In this document: positions 12,061 to 24,761 of the stretch, piece by piece
How positions within the stretch are numbered: the first letter of the stretch is position 1
Layout of the letters: each line of letters starts with the position of its first letter
Assembly (NCBI GenBank): GCA_933228675.1
Contig: OW121742.1
Coordinates: 105,974,940 to 106,038,939 of the forward strand
Direction: 5' to 3'
From: Stomorhina lunata
Taxonomy: Eukaryota > Arthropoda > Insecta > Diptera > Rhiniidae
DNA: 64,000 nucleotides
Translations under genes and position numbers: made by a program
Notes under the pieces: model-generated
What the model saw: the letters and a program-made list of their open reading frames with translations, nothing else
The model's database searches: none
Told to the model about the DNA's origin: nothing

Positions 12061-12639
12061 GTGGGAGCAAAACGGATCTATGGAAGCTGAGCACTATGCA
12101 GTTTTTATTTTAAAACCGCTATTTAGAAAACCGTTAAATCTGACAGAGCTGCTGCTTCTAATATAACAATTTAGTTGGCAACGCTAGTATTTATATAGTT
12201 ATTATATTTTTATGTTATTTAAAACACAAAAAGAACTCCAATCCTATATAGAATATAATCAATTTAATAAAACATTTCTTAAAATAGCTCTAAAAGGTGA
12301 ATTTTACTTAAAATAGTTTTTTATATTTTAATCCATTCTCTTTTGTGCACCTCTTTTGGGCTCCAAAACAGAGATGTTACTATTAAATTTAAACAAAAAG
12401 TTGGCAACGCTTTGAATCAAGGTATGAATTGTAGTAAAATAAACGAAAGTATTTAATCAAATTTTTACTAAACTTATTAAATATTGAAAGTTGTTAAAAA
12501 ATATCATTTAAATATATTTTTAATAGTTTTTACTTGTAATAACAACAGTTTTCTTTAATAGCCACTCTGTTTTAGTTCTTCATAAATGTCACAAATTAGA
12601 CAACTCTGTTTTAGTAATACAACCCTGTCTTCCATCATC
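12061..12639. other. Intergenic DNA upstream of PCIF1
   Basis: AT-rich with two copies of ttggcaacgct (about 12175 and 12400). A related word in reverse, gcgttgccaac, appears at about 34131, upstream of CtIP. I see no gene. Confidence 0.3.
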
Positions 12640-12912
12640 GCCATTTTCTTTTCGTTGTTCCTCGAAGAAGAAATACCACAAAACGAAATCAAACTTCGGC
12701 ACGAACGGATGGAAAAAATTTCTGTGTGAAAAATTTTTTAATAACACGCCACAAAAATTATTCACGTAAATTTTTTGTTTGTTGTTATTGTTTATATCGA
12801 GAAAACAGCAGCACTAAATGCCTTCGCTAAATGTTAACAAGTGTTGCGCGTAATTTTACATAAATAAATTAAATAATCCAAAAAATTATAAAACGAAACT
12901 GAATTCTACACG
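12640..12912 (+). other. Probable non-coding first exon of PCIF1
   Basis: A less AT-rich patch with gttcctcgaagaagaaat and cttcggcacgaacggatgg ends in a good donor (acacg followed by gtgagttg, GT at 12913-12914). PCIF1's coding exon is preceded by a clean acceptor (ctctgtttgcag, ending 20820) and by 16 nt of untranslated sequence, so an upstream 5' UTR exon is required. This is the best candidate, and would make an intron of about 7.9 kb. The transcription start is not defined. Confidence 0.4.
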
Positions 12913-14420
12913 GTGAGTTGTGCTGCCACCAGAAAAATACGAAGGAAAATTTTTTCTTTATACCAAAAAAAAAATTGTATCTGACGAAGAAGTGGTTGGC
13001 TAATATCTGAAAAAAAGCACAATATATAACGAAAATTAACTCTAAACTGGAGTAATATTGATGCCAACCGGGTAGAATATTAAGAAAATTAAAGTGTTTT
13101 GTTTAAATTCGCATATGAAAAAGTTTATTTTTCTTCAATAAATATTGACTTCCTATAAGGCCAGGCCCTGTGTGTGTACACCGTGTATTTCTTTTTGGTA
13201 GAGCGAAAAAGAAAGTGTAGAGAAATTTTTATACAATTTAGTGGCGGGTTTTTTTCCATCATTAGAAAACATTTAAGGATTAAAAGCTTTGATTCCAAAA
13301 AACAATTTAGAAAACTAAAATTGCTTGAAAAATTCTATAAATTATGTGGTTTTTACTAAATCTTGCATATCTAATAGGTTTTTTTTATAGTGGTTTCGTA
13401 AAAAAGCGCGCCATTATGTGACGTAGACATTAACACTTTTCATTCGTGTTGGGGTTTCTGCGGGCCCCTGTTTGTTTTTCTCCATTCAATCTCTGCATTA
13501 TAAATAATAACAATTGAGTTGGGATTTTAATTTGTTTAATTTTTATGAATATTTTTATTTTATAAAATATTTTAATTCTATTTTATTATTTACTGAGTAC
13601 TGTTTCGTCAAAACATTTTATGTTTTCCTTTTATTTTTGTTTTATTTTGATGTTTTTATTATTTTTTTGCATTTTATATGTTTGTTTCTTTTATTTCTCT
13701 TTACTATCATTTTATTAAAACAACAAATACATTATTTTGATTTTCTCTTAATTTTCTACAAAAAAAAACAAATCCAGTTTTCTTCTCTTTTGTTTTCATC
13801 TCTTTGTCTTTGTTTTTATAAATATTTTTGTGTTTGTTTTCTCTTTGATTTCTACTTGTTGATTTTTGATTTTGAGATTTATTATTTAAACAGGTAACAA
13901 ATTGTGCATAATAATTTATTATCATGGTTATTTTTATTTAATCTCAATTTTTGTTTTGTTCTATACTTTACTTGCAATTAGCTCTTTTCACGTATATGAA
14001 TTAAAACAGCAAATCTATACGAAACCAGGCTATACCTACGAAATAAGACCTATCATGACAAATACAAATATTAGCTTTTAATGAACATTTAACAGAGATC
14101 TTTTGCATAAAAAATGAATTAATTGACATCAAAATCCTTAGATTATGTCATTGGGATTTACTTAGACTATTAAATCCATGATGATACCAAGAAAGCCAGG
14201 AAAAGCAAAATATCCCCCAATTTGCCCTCCAAACGACTTCAAAAACCAACAATTTATATCGCTTGTATTGCCTAGATCAACCATTGAAACATCCAGATCG
14301 CTTTAAAAAAACTTCTAGGACGAAAATCGAATATCATATCGGCCAAACCGCCGAGGATCCCAAGTCAGAGTGGAGCAAGTGTAGAGAAAAATATGGACTT
14401 TTCGTACTCTTCTTTCCCAC

Positions 14421-14560
14421 ATATTCCGGTATGTGATGGAAATCGATCGTTTTTAAATCGATCGATTTCAGATATATTTTTAAGATAATTTTGCCATTTC
14501 CACAAAAAATTAAATACCTATAAGTTTTTTTTTGGGAAAATAACCGAAAAGTACTTCTTC
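14421..14560 (+). repeat. Dispersed repeat C, copy 1
   Basis: Contains ggtatgtgatgga followed by a cgatcgattt palindrome and, further on, gggaaaataacc. The same order is found in reverse complement at 33721-33810, at the edge of the palindromic array. No coding capacity. Confidence 0.55.
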
Positions 14561-15138
14561 ACATACTTTGCCATAAACATCTTATCAGACAGCTCTCCTA
14601 TGACGGACATCGAGTATAATAGTTACAGCAATTTGTTTGCTCTTATTTGCTCCTCCGCAGTAGAAGTTAGCAAATTACTAAAGGCATGCTAACATATTCG
14701 AATTCATCTAGAATTTGTAAGGTAGTCCCAAGTCATGCTCTATAGTTTTCTGGTATGTCCCTGTGGTCCGATAATCTTATAAGGTTGTTATTGAACTGAG
14801 GTGTCACCTTTTTGTGAGATCTAAGATTCTTTAGAGACTCATTCACTGCGGAAGCAAAATTGTCATATTTATTAAGGATCAAACATGTTGCTCCTTAAAT
14901 GAAGGGGATTCTGTATTGTATAGAATACTCTATAGTCATGTTTAAACATATCAGGCATAGTCCATATTCCATAGCCTTAGGGCTTAAATACTCAAAGATG
15001 TAGAATATTTAAGTTTTTTTGTTGGGTTTGGTGGCTTAAAGAAAATCATATAAAGTAAAATTAATCTGAACTAAAATTTAAAGAATTATGAAGAACTTTA
15101 TATTGTAAGAGCTAGAAGAATGTACATGTGAAAGTGCA

Positions 15139-15237
15139 TAGAGAAAGGGACCTAAGGGTGAAAAAAATAAAGGTACAAAAATAATATTTAAATCTTTAAA
15201 ATGGCTCTCCTGAACAAAACCCTTAGGTCCCTTTCTA
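15139..15237. repeat. Short inverted repeat (18-bp arms)
   Basis: agaaagggacctaagggt (about 15140-15157) is matched exactly by its reverse complement acccttaggtccctttct (about 15219-15236), around a 61-bp AT-rich loop. It could be a miniature inverted-repeat element or a hairpin in the transcript. Confidence 0.75.
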
Positions 15238-15908
15238 TTTTGATGGCAACGTCTAAAATACATCGGCTAAAGTACTTTCTACTTGTTTAAGCATGATCTA
15301 GAGTTACTTTATCTTCTTTCTATCTAACTTGAGAATGGCTGGGGCTAGTTAATTCATTTTTTGTTGTTGTTATTTTGGAAATTTTCAAAAGATGGTATTT
15401 TAATGGTGCTTGTAAAACTAGGAAAATTATAGTTTTTTAAATATCGGCTTCTTTTAGCTTCTTTTTTCTGTCGTTGTATTTCCCATAAACTAGAGCAGTT
15501 AGAGACTTCAGGCTACAAAAAATAAGGACTGTTTTACAAATAAATTTAAATGTATTACCAAAAGTCATATCTAAATATATTCACATAATTTCAGAACGGC
15601 TAGAGGGATTTAAATGATTTGTTATGTGATTTTTTATACAAAAAATCATTATCAATAAAAACTTGTTAAAATCAGGCAAGAACATCTTTAGTATCGAGGT
15701 TACGATAGTTATGAAAAAAAAAATTAAAATTATGGATTATTTTTTGTTGAAATAAACCGTCATGTTTGCTTCTTCAGAAAACGTAAAACGAAAAAAAAAA
15801 ATCGAAATTAAACAAATTTATAGTCATGTCACAGAAGTCAATTCCGTTTGAAAAGATATTTTTTTGCTTTCTATTTTCAAAAATTTCTATGTAGTTCTTT
15901 GTTTATGC

Positions 15909-15965
15909 ACCACCAACTAAAATAAATTTGAAGGAAAGACATTAACAAATATCCAATTAATTTAA
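15909..15965 (+). repeat. Dispersed repeat B, copy 1
   Basis: A block including accaactaaaataaatttg and aaggaaagacatt recurs at 30024-30082 in the same orientation. Both are followed by a related atccaattaa/atcaaattaa stretch. Confidence 0.65.
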
Positions 15966-16194
15966 ATCATTGTTGACCCAATTCCAAAATTTGGATTTAA
16001 TGTTGCTTGTAGTTTTAAAGTTATAAGGTTTTTTGCTTATCCTGTAAAAAAAAACTAAAGGTGTGATTACGCCCTTTTGCATTTCAGTTGACGATATAGA
16101 TTTGAACAATTTTTTAAATTAAAAAGTTCTTTGTTAATTCCATATTTGAACAGTTTTTTTTATTAAAAAGTGTTATTTATTATAACAAAGACAG

Positions 16195-16372
16195 AGTAAC
16201 TGAAATCCCTAGTACTATAACTGAAGGCAGTGAGGTGACTACATATAGCGATAGCAAGGCTGCCCTTAAGGCATTGCAAGGTCAAAGCACCTGTTCCCCT
16301 ATTATAATAAATTCTCAAGTGGAAATTATTAACTTGTTGATATTATAAGGGGTTACCTTTAGGCTGTTATGG
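16195..16372 (+). pseudogene. RNase H fragment of a non-LTR retrotransposon
   Basis: One frame reads EGSEVTTYSDSKAALKALQG, then a short conserved stretch and a TAA, after which GVTFRLLW continues. YSDSKAALKAL is the second-Asp region of retroelement RNase H. Neighbouring domains are absent, so this is a short dead fragment in the putative PCIF1 intron. Confidence 0.75.
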
Positions 16373-16473
16373 TCAGAATTAAAATCATTCCGATCAAAAT
16401 GTTTGACATGTGCGATACATATTTGCATATTTGTTTTTTAGTGAAGTTTGCAACTTTTATTATCTATCCTATT

Positions 16474-17050
16474 TATACCCTTCACCACCATACGTGCTGA
16501 TGTTTGTAACGCATAGAAATATTGGTATGAGACCCACCTTTTAGTATACCAATCGGGTACCTCCCATAGGGATGCCTTAAGGGAATAGAGATTTTGGTCC
16601 TTTACAGCCACAAATTTAATTGTATTTTAATAATATTCAGCACAAATATTGCTTATTATAACCTTAATCAGTGTTCCTAATTTTGCAGAAATCGGACCAT
16701 ATTTGACCTTACCTCCCACACAAGACACATTCTCAAAAAACGTTTATATACACATAAAAGCACAAAAGGGTTAATAACTCTAAAGAAAAATGCATTTGAT
16801 TACTTAAACTTTGCACAGATAAATATTTTTATAAATATGAACCAATAACCAAAATTTGGTAACAATCGATCGACAATTGACCCTAGACTCTTAGCCGGAA
16901 ATGAAATAAATCTCGAAATTTTGAAAAAATAGCACATAGTATATGTATGTAGTCTCTAAAACTTAAGGAAAACTTGTTTAATTCTTGATCCATATTTGAC
17001 CTTAGTAGTGAAGGGTCGGGCTTGACCGACTATAGCTTTTCTTACTTGTT
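16474..17050 (+). repeat. Dispersed repeat family A, copy 2
   Basis: Starts tatacccttcaccacca and ends with a related inverted motif (tagtgaagggt), a gactatagc segment and tacttgttt. Internal phrases such as agacccaccttttagtatac are shared with the copies at 29.8, 59.6 and 63.4 kb. Confidence 0.65.
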
Positions 17051-19440
17051 TTTTTTTTTTTATTTAATAAAAAATATATATATTTATTTGGCATAAAATA
17101 CTTAATATCTCTAAAACTGAAGAGCGGTTTTAGTCATAATAACGAAATATGTCATAATTTTAATAACAAAAACTAGAGCCAAATTAAAAAAATATACAGT
17201 TATATTCTGCAAATCACTTCCACATGATTTTGAAATCATATCAATTTTCTAAGTCGAATTATTCATTGTTCACAAATTATTTTGACAATTTTATAATGAA
17301 GAAGGTCTAGAAGGTTATTGATAATTGCTCTGAAAATTTCAAAAATTATAGAAATTACAGCTTTTTTGAATTTCACGTGATTTCAAAATCATGTGATTTG
17401 TAGAACATACCCGATAAATATAATTTTCTAATTTAGTGGATCCATAGATAAGCAAAAATCTTTGTTTCGCTGTGTTATTTTAATCATTAAAAAATATACT
17501 ACTTTATTTTTATGGACTTTGTAAGTTTGTAATAACTTGAACATTTTCTTAACAATTCTGTTATTAGTTTAAAGAAATGTGAGATTGTTATTTGCATACA
17601 ATTATTCACTCTGGTTAATAAATAATTTCATATTATAAATAAATTTTTAACGCGAACCAAATTAATAATTTGTTTTTTGTTAATAACATTTGTTTGTTTA
17701 TATCTTCCTTTTTAAATAAATTGAAAATATATTGACTTTATAATTTCTAACAAAAACTGCGTGTTTTTATTTTATTTCAAATTCTGATAATTTCTTTCAC
17801 TTAAGAAATAATTCGAGGGTTGAAGTTTTGTTGTTGTTATTCTTTGTTAAGAAATTTGTATTACTTTTATCACAGAACCCTTTTAAATGAATTTTCAAAA
17901 CTCTCTAAACGCAGTACACCCTCCGTTAACAACGAATTCTAAAAGACATCTAAAATCGTTCGCTAGTCTATCAATGATTATAGACTTCTTTTTTGTTCGA
18001 AAATAAAAACTCAAACGTGAAAAATGTATGAAAAGCCAAAGGGGCACACACAGACTCTCAAACCCAAAACCCAAGAGTATTTATTTAATATTTTTTAGCC
18101 GTAAAAGAAAAGAAACAAAATACTAAATGCTCACGTTTGTTTTTTCTATATTGTAGCTTTATTTTAGAAATTAAGAAGAAAAGAGTAGCATATTTAATGA
18201 GGCGAGAGTCTATTTAAATGACTATTTATTTATACCGACAGTTGGCTCAAGTGTGTTCGGGAATATCCAAGAAATAATGAGAAATGCAAACAAGAATCTT
18301 TTTTGTTTAAAACAAAGTTTGGGAAATTTTAATTTTAAAAATTAATAAATTATTCAAAAAATAAATTTGAAATTATTTTATAAATCTCCTTTAACTTGCT
18401 CTAATTATTTTTTAATATTTCTTTAAATTGCAATTTATTAACTATTTCCACTTTATTTTCTCTAAAACTTCTTTTACTTTTAATGCTTTTAAGTTGCCTG
18501 CTTATTTACGACTGTGACTCTATATTGCCTGAGTTCTCGTTTTAATAAATATTTATTTTTTTTTTTGTTATTTGTTATTGGTTCTGGTTTTTTGCAGAGA
18601 TACAATATTTATCTACTCGTCCCTCCCGTTACGGAGATATTCCGTCTGTCCATCCCTTGTTAGTTTGTTTTGTTTAAAATATCGTTATTATTCGGATTTT
18701 GTTTGTTTTTAGTGACTGTCTGCCTACCTTTTTGTTTTTATTGAACTAATTTTCTTTTTATTTGTGCTCAAAATTTAGCTTTGCCGACATACGGATGATG
18801 TCTTCTACTCTCAGAATGAAATTTTTGACAGCTGTTTTCAAATTGTGTTATCTTAAATGTTAATGTTATGCTTTGACTGTGGCTTCCAAAGAGAATTTAA
18901 ATTCGGAAACTTTAAAGAGATTCCTCTTAGAGTGAATTTTAATGAGCAAATCGCAAATTTGTTTGTAAAACTTTCAGCAGAACAAGTTTTTGCATTTTTA
19001 AATAAATTGTTGGGTTTATTTAGTGTATAGTATCATCTCTATGAGTATCTTTCCAAGATGCAGCTAACGACTCATCACAAGTTATCAATACTTAACCGTA
19101 AATAGTCTATCAAGACCACAATGACCTTTGGTGAATTCCAGTGACCTCTTAAGGATATTATAGGTATATAAGCATTTTCAGAAAAAAAACTAAAGACTGT
19201 GAGACTGTATTAGGTTTAGGGATAGACGGAGCAATAGATACTGGAGGATTTGGAGGAGTTGGGTACTAGGGCCACTCAAATTATGACAAATATATTTCTT
19301 GTTTCTAATCCAGAACTGAATTGAAAGAACCAGAAACTGGAAGTCTCATTTTCTACAAAAAACCGACACGACTTTCAAATTCCGCATGAATGAAGAGAAT
19401 TAGATGAGTGGAACGGGAGGATCTTTAACCTATCTCAATA
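17051..19440 (+). other. Putative PCIF1 intron 1, middle part
   Basis: AT-rich DNA with long T and A runs. A short segment at about 18590-18680 and another at about 18775-18900 are richer in GC, but neither contains an open frame that splices convincingly. I see no gene. Confidence 0.35.
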
Positions 19441-20305
19441 GAAGTTCGAAAATTAAATTTCTCTAAGAAATTTTCGAAATTTTAATTTCTATAGAAAATT
19501 TTTGAAAATTTAATTTCTATAAGAAATTTTCGAAATTTTAATATCTATAGAAAATTTTCGATAATTTAATTTCCATAGCAATTTTTCAAACATTTAATTT
19601 CTATAGGAAATTTTCGAAAACTTAATTTCTTAGGAAATTTTCGAAAATTTAATTTCTATAGGAAATTTTCGAAATTTTAATTTCTATAGGAAATTTTCGA
19701 AAATTTAATTTCTATAGGAAATTTTCGAAAATTTAATTTCTATAGGATATTTTTGAAAATTAAATTTCTTTAGGAAATTTTCAAAAAATTAATTTCTATA
19801 GGAAATTTTCGAAAATTTAATTTCTATAGGAAATTTTCGAAAATTTAATTTCTATAGGAAATTTTCGAAAATTTAATTTCTATAGGAAATTTTCGAAAAT
19901 TTAATTTCTATAGGAAATTTTCGAAAATTTAATTTCTATAGGAAATTTTTGAAAATTTAATTTCTATAGGAAATTTTTGAAAATTTTATTTCTATAGGAA
20001 ATTTTCGAAAATTTTATTTCTATAGGAAATTTTCGAAAATTTAATTTCTATAGGAAATTTTCGAAAATTTAATTTCTATAGGAAATTTTTGAAAATTTTA
20101 TTTCTATAGGAAATTTTCGAAAATTTTATTTCTATAGGAAATTTTCGAAAATTTTATTTCTATAGGAAATTTTCGAGAATAAAATTTCTATAGGAAATTT
20201 TCGAAAATATAATTTCTAAACGAAATTTTCGAAAATTTAATTTCTATACAAAATTTTCTAAAATTTAATTTCTATAAGAAATTTTTGGAAATTTAATATC
20301 TATAT
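19440..20305 (+). repeat. 28-bp minisatellite array
   Basis: About 30 units with a measured 28-bp period, readable as ggaaattttcgaaaa plus tttaatttctata. The core aaattttcgaaaattt is a perfect palindrome, and ttctatag is shared with the 29-bp satellite at 4-6 kb. Units at both edges are more diverged than those in the middle. The array lies about 530 bp upstream of the first PCIF1 coding exon. Confidence 0.92.
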
Positions 20306-20836
20306 TTTTTTTAAATTAATCTTTATTCTAACATCGCAAACAATGTCTCATCTTAGAGACTAAATTATTTCTGTCCCTACTCCTTCCCAGCTGGATATCC
20401 AATTAACTGTAGCCTTGTACTATAATGGTACTGGTGGCGCTTGAAATGTCTAGAGTTTTTAAATTTTCATCCTATAAATTTAAAAAGTTTCACAATTTCA
20501 ACAAATTCGAAGAGGGGGATCGTGAATTATGTGTTTGGTTCTTTGAAAAATCTTCCCGACGATTAAAACTGCCAAAAGTTCAAGCAGTTAGAACATGGCC
20601 AGACTTCCTAACCCTACCGATTTACATAACTTTTATGATTTAATTTTGTAAGACAACCGACAAAAATTGGTTCAAGTATTTTAAAGGATGTTGATAGATT
20701 ATTAAAGAAAAGAATTGTCGTTTACAATTTTATTTAAAATCTATTTATATTAAATTAATCTGTTTCATTTGAATACAAAATTAATTTCTTACAAACTCTC
20801 ATTCATTCCCTCTGTTTGCAGATTTAGCTTCTCATC

Positions 20837-23800
20837 ATGGCAGCTAACAACAACATGCACAATTTGCATCATAATATGACTCCGCAACAGACAAATCTAA
20901 TGCCCATGTCAAGTGGAGTAATGCCACAAAGTGTAATTGCTTCGACAGGCACAGTCAGCCCTATGATACCGCACATGAATATGCCCCAGCAAAATACGAT
21001 CACAAACAATCAAACGGCATGGGATCAATTAACTGCTACAACAAATAATTCAAATATTAATACGTCACTTATAATTGGACCTGGAAGCGCTGGAGGTATT
21101 GGTGGTAGTTTGGTTGGTCCTAATATAACATCACCAACAGCTGCTCCAACAGCATCTATTTTGCATGATCCAAATGCTCCGGGTTCAGCAAATATTATGA
21201 CATCTTTAATAACGGGAGCAAATTCACCGGCGGGTCCTACATGCTCATCGCCATCAACACCAACCAAGACCGGTCATTCACCCATGGAACATATGATGGC
21301 TCATACACCACAAGGTGGACCACCACCCATGTATACAGCCGGTGGAGGTTATGGTGAAGAGTTGACAGCCGAATTGGTGAATCAGGGTTGGCGTAAATTT
21401 TGGTCGAAAAGAGAAAACCGTCCTTATTATTGGAATAAAATAACAGGAGAATCATTATGGGAAATGCCCGGAGCAAGACCTTTTGATCCTCTAACAGATC
21501 CCTTGGGTATATCACATTCTGGTGGTCATATACCGCCACCCATGCATCATCCTCATCCCCACATGCAGCAACACCATCATCTGAAACGACGTCCCTCAGA
21601 TGATATGCACATGCATCCACATGGTCACCAGCCGCCACCCATGAAGAAATTTATATTATCTGGACCCTGGGATCTGGAGGTGTGCACCAATGCTGTCATA
21701 GTGGAAAGGCCGCCAACACTATTGCCTCAACCACATCCTGAAATAGAAGCGCTGCGCGCTGCTTACACTATGAAATTAGTTAAGACCTATGAAGATCTCT
21801 GCATGAGGCGTGAAAACATAAAAGCTCCCAAGGACTCCTTCAATCGTTGGCTAATAGAACGCAAGGTTATTGATACAGGATGTGATCCCCTGTTGCCCAG
21901 TAATTGTATGCCCGAAATTTCGTCAGCCATGTATCGCGAAATTATGACTGACATACCGATAAAAATTGTTAAACCCAAGTTTACCGGAGATGCGCGAAAG
22001 CAATTATCACGTTATGCAGAAGCAGCCAAGAATATAATAGAATCCAGATCTTCACCTTCAGAATCTAAGAAGGTGGTTAAATGGAACGTTGAAGATACCT
22101 TCCAATGGCTAAGGCGTACAGTGGGAGCTAGCTATGAAGATTTTCAAGATCGTTTGGCTCATTTGAGGCGCCAATGTGAGCCACATTTAACGGAAACCGT
22201 CAAAGGATCCGTAGAAGCTTTATGCATTAAAATCTATCATTTATCCGCAGAACATGCACGCAAGATACGAGAACGCCACATGCAACTCTTAAAGGAACAT
22301 GGTATTCCCGAGCCAACACCCCCTCCACCACCACCTCATCTCAAGAAGGTCTGGTGTTATCCCATACAATTTGCTGTACCCTCACCCCGTATGCCCGCTA
22401 TAGAATATGTACAAGATCGAGATCATATGATTATTAAATACACACCAACCGCTCTCAATCAACCAGATGCCCAGTACATTAATCTAACACATTTACAAAA
22501 GCTGGAACAGCTTTATCGTCACAATTGTTTTGACGACAAGAAATTTGATTTATTCATTGGTCGTGTCTGGTGTCTATTGAAGAGATATCAAACCTTTTTG
22601 GGAAATGTCTTGAATTCTTCACAAGAGGCTGAGCTAACACAGGCTTCATTGCCCACACCCGTATTCGAGTGTTTGCATCGGCATTTTGGTGTGACTTTCG
22701 AATGTTTCGCATCACCATTTAATTCATTTTTTCGTCAATATTGTTCAGCTTTCGCTGATACAGATGCCTATTTCGGATCTAGAGGGTAAGTTTTAGGCTC
22801 TTGGATTTGTAGGGAATTAATTAAAAATGATTAATTTTTTATAGACCCTTTTTGGATTTTAAACCAGTTTCGGGCTCGTTTCAAGTTAATCCTCCTCACT
22901 GTGAGGAACTAATAGATGCTGCTATTTTGCACATCGATAGATTGCTATCGGAGTCCATGGAACCTTTAAGGTAAGTTAGGGATTATAAAACATGTTATCT
23001 TTATGTCTATGACTATTTCATCAGAGCCCAGCTCAAAAGGCTAAATCTAGAAAACTTTAATTTGAAAATTCTACCTTTTAGAAAAGGGAAAATTCGGTGA
23101 CATATGTTTGGTACTTTTTGGAAGGGGGTAAATACAATTTTTTGTTATTTTTTAACTAAGAACTTAAAAATAAAAGTTTAAAGGCGATTGTTTAACATTA
23201 AAAAACTATTGGGCCCTTTTTATTTAATGGGAGGAAAATGAAAATTATTAACCTTATGTCTCCCAAACTGAAAGGGTAGATATATTTTCGAAAATGTTCT
23301 TAGTAGGAAAAAACGATTTAAAACTATATTTTAGTACTTTTTTAGGTAATGTCTGGTAACTTAAGCATTAGGTCTGGTAAACTAAATTAGAAAAGAACAA
23401 AAATTAAGTTTCATTAAATCGGTACTTTTTGGGAAAAGATACGATTTGGGGGTAAAAAACTATCTAACACCTGCTTGGTACTTTTTGAATTTATTGTAAA
23501 AAATTCGTAACATAGTTTCTTATAAACTAAAAGGGATATAAACAAAATTGTTTCTAGATTATCTCCGAAAATGAAACGGTATGTATTTGAGCCATTTTAA
23601 AAGCATGGGACGAGTATGGCATAAATTGGTAAAAACTATATTTTGGTATTTTCTTAGGTTATAGCTGTTATTTTTGCAAAATTTTAATAATAACGCTTAA
23701 TTCAATCGTAACAATTATTTTCTTATCTTATCCCTTAGCTTTATAATTTTCTTGCCGGAATGGAAGAGTATTTCCAAATTGGAGGAAAATATTTATAAAC

Positions 23801-24761
23801 GTCGTTCCATGGTCGTTTTGGGTATGGCCCATGAATATCGTCACGGCTATCAGCATATTATAGCAAAGTAAGTTTCGATTATCCATTAAGTGCTAATAGG
23901 AAATTTCTTTATTTTACCCTTAAACTTGTTGTCTTCTCTAGGAACGATGTTAATGTCAAATGTATGCAGGGCACACAAGTAGTATGGCTACAGAACAGTG
24001 CAGGTCATGCACGCTGGGGACCTAACGAAAATCGTGTAGAGGCTTTGCGTGAAGCATTCCGGCCACAAAGAGATCGTGAGCGTGAGCGTGAAAGACAGGC
24101 AGCTGCTGCAGCCTCCTCCTCGAATTCATCAAATACATCGCAGCAGCCATCAACCTCTTCACAGGCTACGGCCAACTCTTCATCAATGGCACTGTCTACA
24201 GCAACTACTACGTCAGCTATGGGAGGAGGATCAGTAGGTGGCGGCGGTTCAACTCCACAGCATCAACAAACCTATACAACCAGCAATAACACAGCTATGG
24301 GCTTTTCTCCCGCCACTATAACCACCAGCACAACTACACCCACTTGTTTGGCTTCACCGTCTGGAGCCTCAACATCCAGTGGTATATCTTCAATAAGTTC
24401 ATATAGTGGTAATCCTGGTATGTCACCCTCTTCTCTTTCACCCCATACACCACCATCTAATTATCATGCTTCAGCTTCACCAGCTTTAAGTTTACAAAGT
24501 GAATGTTCTTCACCCTCGTCATCCACAACATCACTGTCACCAGCTCCCCTACTGGATATGGGTAATACCACAACATCGGCTAATGTTTCCATAACCGCAA
24601 CGGCGGCTACGACATCGGGCACTTCAGCGGCAGCAGCAGCCGCTTTCGCTTCATTGGTGGCCGGCGGCAATGGTGGGGGAGTCGTCAACAATGCTTCTAC
24701 ATCGGCACCAGGTGCTATAACTACAACAGCTCAACAAACTGTTATTAATTCTGCAGTTTAA
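20837..24761 (+). CDS. PCIF1: PCIF1-like phosphorylated-CTD-interacting factor (cap methyltransferase family)
   Basis: Four coding exons (20837-22785, 22845-22970, 23739-23867, 23942-24761) join in frame to 1007 residues. A WW domain lies at about 180-213 (Trp185, Trp208; [17 protein letters not shown]). The PCIF1 helical and methyltransferase region follows (about 275-770), including [15 protein letters not shown] and [15 protein letters not shown]. The tail (775-1007) is Arg/Glu, then Ser/Thr/Ala low complexity, much longer than the vertebrate tail. The family binds Ser5-phosphorylated RNA polymerase II CTD, and in vertebrates makes cap-adjacent m6Am through an NPPF motif. Here residues 665-668 are NPPH. 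Drosophila PCIF1 is reported as catalytically dead, so this protein may have only CTD-binding function. The start is the first ATG after the acceptor at 20820. Confidence 0.93.

Larger units (their letters stand above)
12913..16180 (+). other. Putative PCIF1 intron 1, proximal part
   Basis: AT-rich DNA without recognisable exons. The frame at 13514-13897 is F/L/Y low-complexity translation of T-rich DNA and is not credible. A 14-bp palindrome aaatcgatcgattt lies near 14456-14469. An inverted repeat lies at 15140-15236, and a dispersed repeat shared with 30.0 kb at about 15909-15965. Confidence 0.4.

Noticed and set aside
13514..13897. 127-codon frame rich in F, L and Y that resembles a membrane protein
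   Set aside because: It is T-rich low-complexity DNA with no conserved motif, no codon bias, and lies in a probable intron.
21025..21638. Minus-strand frames of 80 and 133 codons
   Set aside because: Antisense shadows of the PCIF1 coding exon.
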